A DNA stretch of 8,774 nucleotides, from the NCBI GenBank assembly GCA_017410745.1, contig JAFPPJ010000139.1, positions 1 to 8,774 on the forward strand. The letters are read 5' to 3'. Position numbers and translations under genes: made by a program. This DNA is from Oscillospiraceae bacterium (lineage in GTDB: Bacteria; Bacillota; Clostridia; Oscillospirales; Ruminococcaceae). The notes beneath the pieces were generated by a model. It worked only from the letters and a program-made list of their open reading frames with translations, had not been told where the DNA came from and made no database searches. Positions 1 through 5,625 of the stretch are shown in pieces. Each line of letters begins with the position of its first letter. Position 1 is the first letter of the stretch.

Positions 1-452
1 ATCTGTCTTGCGAGCGCCTTCGCACTTTCAAGCCCCTTGAGCACGCCGTCCGATCCGGGTATGACAGGCACGCCCGCATTCTTCATCGACATCTTTGCGT
101 TTGCCTTGTCGCCGAGTGCCCTTATGGCACGGGGCGACGGCCCGATGAAAGTGATGCCGTTGTCGGCGCACAGCTGTGCAAAGTCCGCATTCTCCGACAG
201 GAAGCCGAAGCCCGGATGTATCGCATCCGCACCCGTCATCTTCGCCGCTTCGATTATCGCTGCGGCATTAAGATAGCTGTCCTTGGTGGCGGGAGGGCCT
301 ATGCATACCGATTCGTCTGCTATCTGAGCGTGCAGAGAATGGCGGTCGGCGGTGGAATACACCGTCACCGCATGTATGCCCATCTCGCGGCAGGCGCGTA
401 TTATCCTCACGGCTATCTCGCCGCGGTTGGCAATAAGTATCTTCTTAAACAT
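1..452 (-). CDS. accC: Biotin carboxylase subunit of acetyl-CoA carboxylase (AccC), N-terminal part, cut by window edge
   Basis: Carboxylates, with ATP and bicarbonate, the biotin held on AccB; this is the first half-reaction of malonyl-CoA formation in the cytoplasm. Only the first 150 codons are in the window. They begin MFKKILIANRGEIAVRI, the standard start of the biotin carboxylase N-terminal domain, and include HPGFGFLSEN (residues 79-88, usually HPGYGFLSEN, so Tyr82 is Phe here) and GDKA (114-117), whose Lys116 is the nucleotide-binding lysine known in E. coli. The ATP-grasp core lies beyond the left edge. The start ATG (450-452) is preceded by AAAGGA at about 8 nt. fabZ ends 59 nt upstream on the same strand. 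In related operons accD and accA follow, but they cannot be seen here. Confidence 0.96.
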   Translation of the reverse strand, partial: MFKKILIANRGEIAVRIIRACREMGIHAVTVYSTADRHSLHAQIADESVCIGPPATKDSYLNAAAIIEAAKMTGADAIHPGFGFLSENADFAQLCADNGITFIGPSPRAIRALGDKANAKMSMKNAGVPVIPGSDGVLKGLESAKALARQ

Positions 453-475
453 GGGTAAAATCCTTTATCAGCACA

Positions 476-498
476 AGAAAGCGGCCATGCCGCTCTCT
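476..498 (-). other. Short hairpin between fabZ and accC
   Basis: The 59-nt gap between the fabZ stop and the accC start contains AGCGGC-CAT-GCCGCT (480-494 on the plus strand), a perfect 6-bp stem with a 3-nt loop, with three further pairs (AGA/TCT) beyond one mismatch. In the minus-strand transcript it is followed by UUUCUUGU, a poor U-tract. It could be a partial terminator or a processing or stability element setting the ratio of accC to the upstream genes. The loop is very small and no function can be shown. Confidence 0.4.
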
Positions 499-511
499 GA
501 GCATTTATTCG

Positions 512-937
512 TCACTTTATGGCAAACTGTATCTCTGCGCTGACGGCTCTCTCACCGTCTACCGTGCACATACCCTTGCCGTATCCCACAGGGCCGCGCA
601 CCTTGGTTATCTCTACCTCTATGCGGAGCCTGTCTCCGGGCACTACCTGACGGCGGAACTTTGCTTCCTTGATGCCGCCGAAGAAGCCTATCTTGCCCTT
701 GTTCTCGGGAAGTGCGAGCATAGCAGCACAGCCTGCCTGTGCCATCATCTCCACCATGAGAACGCCCGGCACTACGGGATAATCGGGAAAATGTCCCTTG
801 AACCAGAATTCATCGGGCTTCATGGTCTTGTATGCTACTACCCTGACACCCGGCTCCATCTCCTCTATCTCATCTATGAGAAGGAAGGGATCGCGGTGAG
901 GGATGAGTTCCATTATCTGTTCCTTGTTGAGCTGCAT
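512..937 (-). CDS. fabZ: 3-hydroxyacyl-ACP dehydratase FabZ
   Basis: Removes water from (3R)-hydroxyacyl-ACP to give trans-2-enoyl-ACP in each elongation cycle. The 141-residue protein is the usual FabZ length and a single hot-dog domain. It has the N-terminal LIPHRDPFLLIDEI motif (residues 11-24) and the active-site segment GHFPDYPVVPGVLMVE (48-63), in which His49 and Glu63 match the known catalytic pair. The C-terminal part keeps the KFRRQVVPGD segment typical of the family. The start is supported by AGGAG a few bases upstream. A 141-nt gap separates it from the preceding lipoprotein gene, the longest gap inside this gene series, and it holds a candidate promoter and a stem-loop, so fabZ-accC might have some independent expression. 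No FabA-type isomerase signature is seen. Confidence 0.97.
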   Translation of the reverse strand: MQLNKEQIMELIPHRDPFLLIDEIEEMEPGVRVVAYKTMKPDEFWFKGHFPDYPVVPGVLMVEMMAQAGCAAMLALPENKGKIGFFGGIKEAKFRRQVVPGDRLRIEVEITKVRGPVGYGKGMCTVDGERAVSAEIQFAIK

Positions 938-956
938 ATTATCTCCTATGTTAATG

Positions 957-986
957 AGTATAGTAATGAATATCGGGTGGTCTCAT
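957..986 (-). promoter_or_regulatory. Candidate internal promoter ahead of fabZ
   Basis: On the minus strand, TATACT (957-962, five of six matches to the -10 consensus) lies 18 nt downstream of ATGAGA (981-986, four of six matches to the -35 consensus). The predicted start would be about 13 nt upstream of the fabZ start codon, giving a very short leader that still contains the ribosome binding site. The -35 box is weak and overlaps an inverted repeat at 978-993. The only support is sequence match and location in the longest intergenic gap of the series. Confidence 0.3.
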
Positions 987-1000
987 TTGACCATCGCGGT

Positions 1001-1030
1001 AATCGCTGCTCGGTCTGCGGAGCTGCAATC
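1001..1030 (-). other. Stem-loop in the lipoprotein-fabZ gap
   Basis: The two arms 1001-1011 and 1020-1030 enclose an 8-nt loop. Read as minus-strand RNA, 10 of 11 positions pair if G-U pairs are counted; read as plus-strand RNA only 8 of 11 do. This asymmetry fits a structure belonging to the minus-strand transcript. It has no U-tract, so it is not an intrinsic terminator. A second small hairpin (CAGCG-TCT-CGCTG, 1052-1064) lies between it and the end of the preceding gene. Confidence 0.4.
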
Positions 1031-1078
1031 GAAAATCGCACAGACTTAGGTCAGCGTCTCGCTGCAGGCCGTACCGGC

Positions 1079-1576
1079 TCAAGGGGTGGCTGAAGGCTCA
1101 GCCTGCCCTATGACCTGTGTGGTCGCTGTGGGGTTTTCGGGCTTCTTGTACTTCGAGAAATCCATGCCCGATATATCCTGATCGGATGTGTAGCACGCCG
1201 TGGGCATCCCGTCGGTTATCATCACCGCATAGTATGAGCTCCACGCCTGTGATGATGCGCAATAGGAGAGATACTTCTCAAGATCCTCCTGCCTGCCGGT
1301 GTACTCCACATCTTCAAGCTCCACCTTTGAGATGTATACCCTGCCTGCATACCGTCCCGAGGACATCTTGCCCGATTTGCCGGCACACATGACAGCATAC
1401 TCTTCTGCGTATCCGAGAAGCTCCTCTGCGTTCTGATTTGCGTGTAAGAGGTTCACGGCGTACATCTGATCGTTGTATTCCTCGTTGGATGTGGTCTCCG
1501 AGGGAGCATCAGTCTTCGAGCAGCCTGCAAACAGCATCATAGCTGCGAGTGCTGCAGCAAAAGCCTTTTTATTCAT
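1079..1576 (-). CDS. Putative lipoprotein B, paralogue of the preceding gene, function unknown
   Basis: A 165-residue predicted lipoprotein of no recognised family. The N-terminus MNKK is followed by a hydrophobic run and the lipobox LFAGC, with the lipidated Cys at residue 19, so it should be exported and anchored to the outer face of the membrane. The mature part shares with its neighbour SGRYAG (73-78), YYAVMI (115-120), a following G-P-A-Y pattern and DIS-x-x-DF (134-140), plus an aligned Cys (64). It has a longer tail rich in Pro and Thr. I chose the second of two nearby ATGs: the first (1580-1582) is only 2 nt from the AAGGA ribosome binding site, the second is 8 nt away. That site (1585-1589) overlaps the stop codon of the upstream gene, suggesting translational coupling. 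The gene is intact, with no sign of decay. Confidence 0.8.
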   Translation of the reverse strand: MNKKAFAAALAAMMLFAGCSKTDAPSETTSNEEYNDQMYAVNLLHANQNAEELLGYAEEYAVMCAGKSGKMSSGRYAGRVYISKVELEDVEYTGRQEDLEKYLSYCASSQAWSSYYAVMITDGMPTACYTSDQDISGMDFSKYKKPENPTATTQVIGQAEPSATP

Positions 1577-1584
1577 TGGCATTT

Positions 1585-1589
1585 TCCTT
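1585..1589 (-). promoter_or_regulatory. Ribosome binding site of lipoprotein B, overlapping the previous stop codon
   Basis: AAGGA on the minus strand overlaps the TAA stop (1588-1590) of lipoprotein A. It lies 8 nt from the ATG at 1574-1576 and only 2 nt from the ATG at 1580-1582, which decides for the downstream start. The overlap implies that ribosomes ending on the first lipoprotein gene can restart on the second. Confidence 0.7.
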
Positions 1590-2013
1590 ATTGTGTTTTT
1601 CTGCCGACTACCATATCCTCGGGTATGTTCTTGAAGTCCACCGAGGAGATGTCGCTCTCGCTCCAGTAAGCAGCGGAGGGATTGCCGTTGTCTATCATGA
1701 CAGCGTAGTAACCGGAGGTCATGCCGTTGGTGTAGGTGTCAAAGGCAAGATCAAGGTCTGAGGACGACCCGTTGAAGGAAGGCGGCGTGCCTGCCTTGTC
1801 GAGAGTGCCCGCATATCTGCCGCTTTTCACCGTTACGCCGTTTGCCGCACAGGATGAGCAGTAGTTGACCGCATTCTGCATCACCAGCTCCGCATTTGAA
1901 TCCGCAGTCATCTGACGCGCGTGATCCACCTGAGCCTGTGCATTTTCGGGGGTCTGTCCGCCGAAGCAGCCGGTAAGCAGCACAGCGCCGGCAAGAAGTA
2001 TGATCTTTTTCAT
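1588..2013 (-). CDS. Putative lipoprotein A inside the fatty-acid operon, function unknown
   Basis: A 141-residue predicted lipoprotein of no recognised family. MKKIILLAGAVLLTGC gives a short positively charged start, a hydrophobic core and a lipobox with Cys16. The mature region has a helical-looking segment (about 25-58) ending in YCSSC (Cys52, Cys55), then SGRYAG (64-69), a Ser/Asp-rich linker, YYAVMIDNGNPSAAYW (102-117) and DIS-x-x-DF (121-127). The last three blocks recur in the next gene, so the two arose by duplication. The arrangement of a helix, a G-rich turn and a YYAVMI-type strand recalls the globular part of pilin-like proteins, but that is only an impression. It starts 12 nt after the accB stop with GAGGG five nt before the ATG, and so is almost certainly co-transcribed with accB. 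A role in fatty-acid or lipid metabolism cannot be inferred from sequence. Confidence 0.8.
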   Translation of the reverse strand: MKKIILLAGAVLLTGCFGGQTPENAQAQVDHARQMTADSNAELVMQNAVNYCSSCAANGVTVKSGRYAGTLDKAGTPPSFNGSSSDLDLAFDTYTNGMTSGYYAVMIDNGNPSAAYWSESDISSVDFKNIPEDMVVGRKTQ

Positions 2014-2025
2014 AGTATCCCTCTG

Positions 2026-2487
2026 TTATTCGATTATCATTATGGGCTGATCGTATTCCACGGTATCGCCGCTGCGTACAAGTATCTGCTTCACGGTGCC
2101 CGTGTATTCGCTCTTGATCTCGTTCATCAGCTTCATGGATTCTATTATCATCACCACGTCGCCCTTCTTAACCTTGTCGCCCACCTTGACGAAGGCAGGC
2201 TTGCCGGGGGACGGCGATGAATAGAATGTGCCCACGATGGGAGAGCGCACCACATTGCCCGATACCATCTTCTCGCGGGGAGCCGCAGAGGGAGCGGGAG
2301 CAGGGTCTGCAGAGAGAGCTGCAGGCTGTATGCTCTGACCGCCTGCGGGCGGGGGAGGCATGGGCGCACCCTTGATAGTGATGCTGTCACTGCCGTCCGA
2401 GAGAGTGATCTCGCACAGATGGCGGCTTGATATGATATCCGCCAGTTTTTCTACCACATCTGTGTCTATCTTACCAAATATCTTCAT
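2026..2487 (-). CDS. accB: Biotin carboxyl carrier protein of acetyl-CoA carboxylase (AccB)
   Basis: Carries the biotin that swings between biotin carboxylase and carboxyltransferase in malonyl-CoA synthesis. The 153-residue protein has the family layout: an N-terminal segment (1-40), a flexible Pro/Ala-rich linker (about 42-70) and a C-terminal biotinyl domain (about 78-153). The biotinylation site is ESMKLMNEI with Lys119 as the modified lysine, Ser replacing the common Ala in the AMKM motif, which is a known natural variant. VRSPIVGTFYSSPSP (80-94) contains the thumb region of the domain. The start ATG (2485-2487) has GGTGA about 6 nt upstream. It lies 28 nt after fabF. Its usual Clostridia neighbours downstream would be fabZ and accC, but here two lipoprotein genes intervene. 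Confidence 0.96.
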   Translation of the reverse strand: MKIFGKIDTDVVEKLADIISSRHLCEITLSDGSDSITIKGAPMPPPPAGGQSIQPAALSADPAPAPSAAPREKMVSGNVVRSPIVGTFYSSPSPGKPAFVKVGDKVKKGDVVMIIESMKLMNEIKSEYTGTVKQILVRSGDTVEYDQPIMIIE

Positions 2488-2515
2488 TCATCTTCACCAT
2501 ACTGATCTTTCGGAG

Positions 2516-3763
2516 TTATTCGTACTTCTTGAAGCACAGGCACGCATTGTGACCGCCGAATCCCAGCGAATTTGACAGTGCTGCCTTTATCTCGGTATTG
2601 CGCACGCCCTCTGTGCAGTAGTCAAGGTCACAGTCGGGGTCGGGAGTGGTGTAGCCGAGGGTCTGATGTATAAAGCCGTTCTCTATCTGGAGCGCCACAG
2701 CTGCCGCCTCAACAGCACCTGCCGCACCGAGGAGATGTCCCATCATGGACTTGGTGGAGTTTATCGCGGTCTTGTATGCGTGATCGCCGAGAGCGAGCTT
2801 TATCGCAGTGGTCTCGTACTTGTCGTTGAGGCCGGTGGAAGTGCCGTGAGCGTTGATATAGTCGATATCCCCGGGCTCAAGACCTGCTTCCTTTATAGCC
2901 ATCGACATAGCCGCAGCCGCAGCCTCACCCGTAGGCGAGGGAGAAGTCATGTGATATGCATCGCCCGTAGCGCCGTAGCCTGCTATCTCGGCATAGATGT
3001 GCGCACCTCTTGCAAGTGCGTGGTCAAGGCTCTCGAGCACGAGCATGCCGCTGCCCTCACCGAGTACGAAGCCGCCCCTGTTCTTGTCAAAGGGGGTGGA
3101 GCAGTGCTCGAGATCGTCCGAGCGGGAAAGTGCATGCATATTGTTGAATGCGCCCAGGGCAAATTCAACTGCCACTGCCTCTGCGCCGCCTGCGATACAT
3201 ACATCGAGGTAGCCGTCCTTTATCTTGCGGAATGCCTCACCTATCGCATTTGTGCCCGATGCACAGGCGGTAGTGGTGCAGAAGTTCGCGCCCTTGAATG
3301 CGGGGTTCTTCATAGCCACGGTGCCCGCAGCCATATTGCCTATGGTCATGGGGATATAGAATACGGAGATCTTGTCGGGACCCTTCTCGCCGTATTTGAT
3401 GCCTTCGTTTATGGTAAGGTCAAGGTCGCCCATGCCCACACCTACGATAACGCCTGCGCGGTAGGGGTCTATGTCCGTGAAGTCGGAGCCTGCATCAACG
3501 AGCGCATCATGCGCCGCAGCCACCGCAAACTGTGTGAAGCGGGAGAGCTTGCGCACCTCGCGCTTTTCCACGCCGCATTCGTTTACCAGCTTGTCCGTGT
3601 CGAAATCCTCTACGGTAGCGGCTATCTTGACCTTGAGCTCCTCGCTTACCCTGTCGCCGAGCAGAGTGAATCCCCTGCGTCCTTCCCTGAGTGACTCGCA
3701 GAAGCTGTCAAGCGTGTTGCCTATGGGTGATACCACACCCATGCCTGTTATTACTACTCTCAT
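2516..3763 (-). CDS. fabF: 3-oxoacyl-ACP synthase II (FabF)
   Basis: Elongating condensing enzyme: joins acyl-ACP with malonyl-ACP, releasing CO2. The 415-residue length and the MRVVITGMGVVSPIGN start are typical. The Cys-His-His triad of the family is complete: Cys167 in TTTACASGT, His306 in NAHGTST and His343 in KSMMGHLLGAAG, with Lys338 five residues before it. GGAEA (192-196) and the C-terminal NSLGFGGHN (398-406) are the conserved glycine-rich parts of the thiolase fold. The start has GGTG about 5 nt upstream. It follows fabG by 54 nt; that gap holds a small hairpin (GGTCT-GTCA-AGACC, 3791-3804). A long opposite-strand open frame over this gene is a codon-bias shadow. Confidence 0.97.
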   Translation of the reverse strand: MRVVITGMGVVSPIGNTLDSFCESLREGRRGFTLLGDRVSEELKVKIAATVEDFDTDKLVNECGVEKREVRKLSRFTQFAVAAAHDALVDAGSDFTDIDPYRAGVIVGVGMGDLDLTINEGIKYGEKGPDKISVFYIPMTIGNMAAGTVAMKNPAFKGANFCTTTACASGTNAIGEAFRKIKDGYLDVCIAGGAEAVAVEFALGAFNNMHALSRSDDLEHCSTPFDKNRGGFVLGEGSGMLVLESLDHALARGAHIYAEIAGYGATGDAYHMTSPSPTGEAAAAAMSMAIKEAGLEPGDIDYINAHGTSTGLNDKYETTAIKLALGDHAYKTAINSTKSMMGHLLGAAGAVEAAAVALQIENGFIHQTLGYTTPDPDCDLDYCTEGVRNTEIKAALSNSLGFGGHNACLCFKKYE

Positions 3764-3817
3764 ATAAACACCTGTATCCTTAATTTGATAGGTCTGTCAA
3801 GACCCGCATCCTCTCTG

Positions 3818-4549
3818 TCAGATGGAAAGACCGCCTGCTATCTCTATTACCTGACCTGTTACATAGGAGGAATCCTCTGATGCGAGGAAGGATACCACAG
3901 AGGCTATCTCCTCAGGCTCACCGTAGCGCTTCATTGCGATCATAGAGAGCATCTTCTGCTTCTGCTCCTCTGTCAGCTTGTCTGTCATGGGAGTGTGTAT
4001 GAAGCCCGGAGCGACTGCGTTGCAGGTGACGTTGCGGGAGCCGAGCTCCTTTGCCACCGTCTTGGTCATGCCGATTATAGCCGCCTTGGATGCAGCGTAG
4101 TTCACCTGACCGGGGTTGCCGTATACGCCTACCACCGATGCAAGATTGATTATGTGACCGTGACGCTGCTTGCGCATATACTCGGTGACTATCTTCATCA
4201 TATTGAATACGCTCTTCTGATTTACCGCGATGACCAGATCGTAGTCAGCCTCGGTCATGCGTGCCATCAGATTGTCGCGTGTGATGCCTGCGTTGTTGAC
4301 AAGTACGTCGATGCTGCCGAACTGTTCCTTCACGGCCTTAGCCATATCCTCGCACTGGCTGTACTTGGACACGTCAGCGATGAATACCTCGGCCTTTACG
4401 CCGAGAGCGCGCACCTTGTCAAGGATGTCGTTGTTCTCGAACATCGCCTCACTGATGTCGTTGAACGCGATGTCAAAGCCGTCCTTTGCGAGCCTCAGCG
4501 CGATAGCCGCGCCTATGCCGCGGGCAGAGCCTGTTATAAGAGCTACCAT
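3818..4549 (-). CDS. fabG: 3-oxoacyl-ACP reductase (FabG)
   Basis: Short-chain dehydrogenase that reduces 3-oxoacyl-ACP to (3R)-hydroxyacyl-ACP. The 243-residue protein has the nucleotide-binding TGSARGIG (6-13), NNAG (85-88) and the complete Asn110-Ser138-Tyr151-Lys155 tetrad (YAASK at 151-155), in the same numbering as E. coli FabG. PGFIHTPMT (185-193) and the C-terminal VTGQVIEIAGG are standard. It starts directly at MVALITG, without the usual four to six residue prefix; AAGGAG (4557-4562) 7 nt from the ATG supports this start. Asp31 at the end of the second strand is unusual for FabG and raises the question of NADH use, although Arg10 in the glycine motif points to NADPH. Confidence 0.96.
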   Translation of the reverse strand: MVALITGSARGIGAAIALRLAKDGFDIAFNDISEAMFENNDILDKVRALGVKAEVFIADVSKYSQCEDMAKAVKEQFGSIDVLVNNAGITRDNLMARMTEADYDLVIAVNQKSVFNMMKIVTEYMRKQRHGHIINLASVVGVYGNPGQVNYAASKAAIIGMTKTVAKELGSRNVTCNAVAPGFIHTPMTDKLTEEQKQKMLSMIAMKRYGEPEEIASVVSFLASEDSSYVTGQVIEIAGGLSI

Positions 4550-4587
4550 AGTGTTTCTCCTTTTTATACGTTTTGCTGTACCGTTTA

Positions 4588-5520
4588 TCAGAGCGTTCTT
4601 CCGAGCAGCTTCTCAGCGCCGCCCATGATCTCCTCCACTATCTCCGCAGCGGGCTTGATGTCGGTTATCATGCCTGCGATAAGACCGCAGAGCATAGAGC
4701 CTTCATCCACGTTGCCGTCTACAACGGCCTTGCGAAGAGAGCCTACCGTGAGAGCCTCAAAATCCTCCGGGGGAGCGGCATTCTTTTCCATCTCCTGCAG
4801 CTTCTTTGTGTAGCGTGACTTTATGCAGCGGCAGGGAGAGCCCGAATAGAAGCCCGTGATCTGATTGTCCGTGTCCTTTGCCTTGACAACGGCGTTCTTG
4901 TAGTTATCGTGTATCTGACATTCCGAACAGGCAAGGAAGCGTGTGCCGAGCTGTACGCCGTCTGCGCCGAGCATGAACGCAGCCGCAACTCCTCTGCCGT
5001 CTGCGATGCCGCCTGCTGCGATAACGGGCACATCTGCGCCCACCGCATCAACTACCTGCGGCACGAGGCACATGGTGGTGTTCTGTCCGATATGACCGCC
5101 CGACTCAGTGCCCTCTGCTATGACCGCATCAGCGCCCGCCTTCACGAGCCTTCTTGCGAGAGCCACCGAGGGGACTACGGGGATGACCTTTATGCCTGCT
5201 TCCTTCCATGCGGGGACGTATACGCCCGGATTGCCCGCACCTGTGGTGACGAAGTTCACCTTCTCGTCTATCACGAGCTGTGCGAGTGCCTCCGCATTAG
5301 GGGACATGAGCATGATGTTCACGCCGAAGGGCTTGTCCGTAAGCTCCTTGCAGCGCCTTATCTGGTCGCGCAGATAGTCTATGGGAGCGTTGCCGCCTGC
5401 GATGATGCCTGCGCCGCCCGCGTTCGATACTGCCGAGGCAAGGGTGCTCTCAGCTACCCACGCCATACCGCCCTGCAGGAGCGGATATTTTATACCTAAA
5501 AGGTCGGAAACTCTTGACAT
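4588..5520 (-). CDS. fabK: Enoyl-ACP reductase II, flavoprotein FabK
   Basis: Reduces trans-2-enoyl-ACP in the last step of each elongation cycle, using FMN and NAD(P)H; it replaces FabI in many Firmicutes. The 310-residue protein belongs to the nitronate monooxygenase-like TIM-barrel family: KYPLLQGGMAWVA near the start (11-23), AEGTESGGHIG (135-145) with His143 corresponding to the catalytic His of pneumococcal FabK, and AAGGIADG (168-175) and LGADGVQLGTRF (184-195) as phosphate- and flavin-binding segments. An ATG 24 nt further upstream is open in frame, but AAGGAG (5526-5531) sits 5 nt from the ATG at 5518-5520 and the family begins near MSxVxxLLGIKYP, so the shorter start is chosen. No FabI or FabL is visible in the window. 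Confidence 0.95.
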   Translation of the reverse strand: MSRVSDLLGIKYPLLQGGMAWVAESTLASAVSNAGGAGIIAGGNAPIDYLRDQIRRCKELTDKPFGVNIMLMSPNAEALAQLVIDEKVNFVTTGAGNPGVYVPAWKEAGIKVIPVVPSVALARRLVKAGADAVIAEGTESGGHIGQNTTMCLVPQVVDAVGADVPVIAAGGIADGRGVAAAFMLGADGVQLGTRFLACSECQIHDNYKNAVVKAKDTDNQITGFYSGSPCRCIKSRYTKKLQEMEKNAAPPEDFEALTVGSLRKAVVDGNVDEGSMLCGLIAGMITDIKPAAEIVEEIMGGAEKLLGRTL

Positions 5521-5625
5521 AATATCTCCTTTGTAATGGGGCATTACTGTTTGTATAATATCGCATCTGTTATACAGATATTGATATTACAGAAAGTATA
5601 ATATTCTAAAATAATACAACTTGTA
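5521..5625 (-). other. AT-rich fabH-fabK gap with three inverted repeats
   Basis: This 105-nt gap is far richer in A and T than the genes around it. It contains TGTATAA-N11-TTATACA (5552-5576, perfect 7-bp arms), GTATAAT-N8-ATAATAC (5596-5617, one mismatch) and the perfect palindrome ATACAA-C-TTGTAT (5614-5626), which touches the fabH stop codon. No convincing promoter was found for fabK on the minus strand: -10-like hexamers exist, but none has a good -35 at the right distance. The repeats may be operators, RNA hairpins or simply by-products of AT-richness. Confidence 0.4.
5526..5531 (-). promoter_or_regulatory. Ribosome binding site deciding the fabK start
   Basis: AAGGAG on the minus strand lies 5 nt before the ATG at 5518-5520. 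It falls inside the alternative longer reading frame that starts at 5544, which has no comparable site, so the shorter FabK is preferred. Confidence 0.75.

Noticed and set aside
1052..1064. Hairpin CAGCG-TCT-CGCTG after lipoprotein B as an intrinsic terminator
   Set aside because: The stem is only 5 bp and no U-tract follows on the minus strand, so it should not terminate transcription.
2666..3694. 342-codon open frame on the plus strand opposite fabF
   Set aside because: It is fully antisense to a complete, motif-rich FabF, has a shadow-frame composition rich in Cys, Tyr, His and Val, no domain I recognise and no ribosome binding site. It follows from the codon bias of fabF.
3777..3800. Possible promoter between fabG and fabF: perfect TTGACA (3795-3800, minus strand)
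   Set aside because: No acceptable -10 hexamer lies 16-18 nt downstream (best is GATACA, three of six), and the TTGACA is part of a small hairpin. It is better explained as an internal operon gap.
3995..4813. 272-codon open frame on the plus strand opposite fabG and the end of fabK
   Set aside because: It spans two genes and their gap in the antisense direction, with shadow-frame composition and no recognisable motif.
5521..5544. Eight-residue N-terminal extension of FabK
   Set aside because: It would translate through the strong AAGGAG site at 5526-5531, which fits the ATG at 5520, where FabK proteins normally begin.
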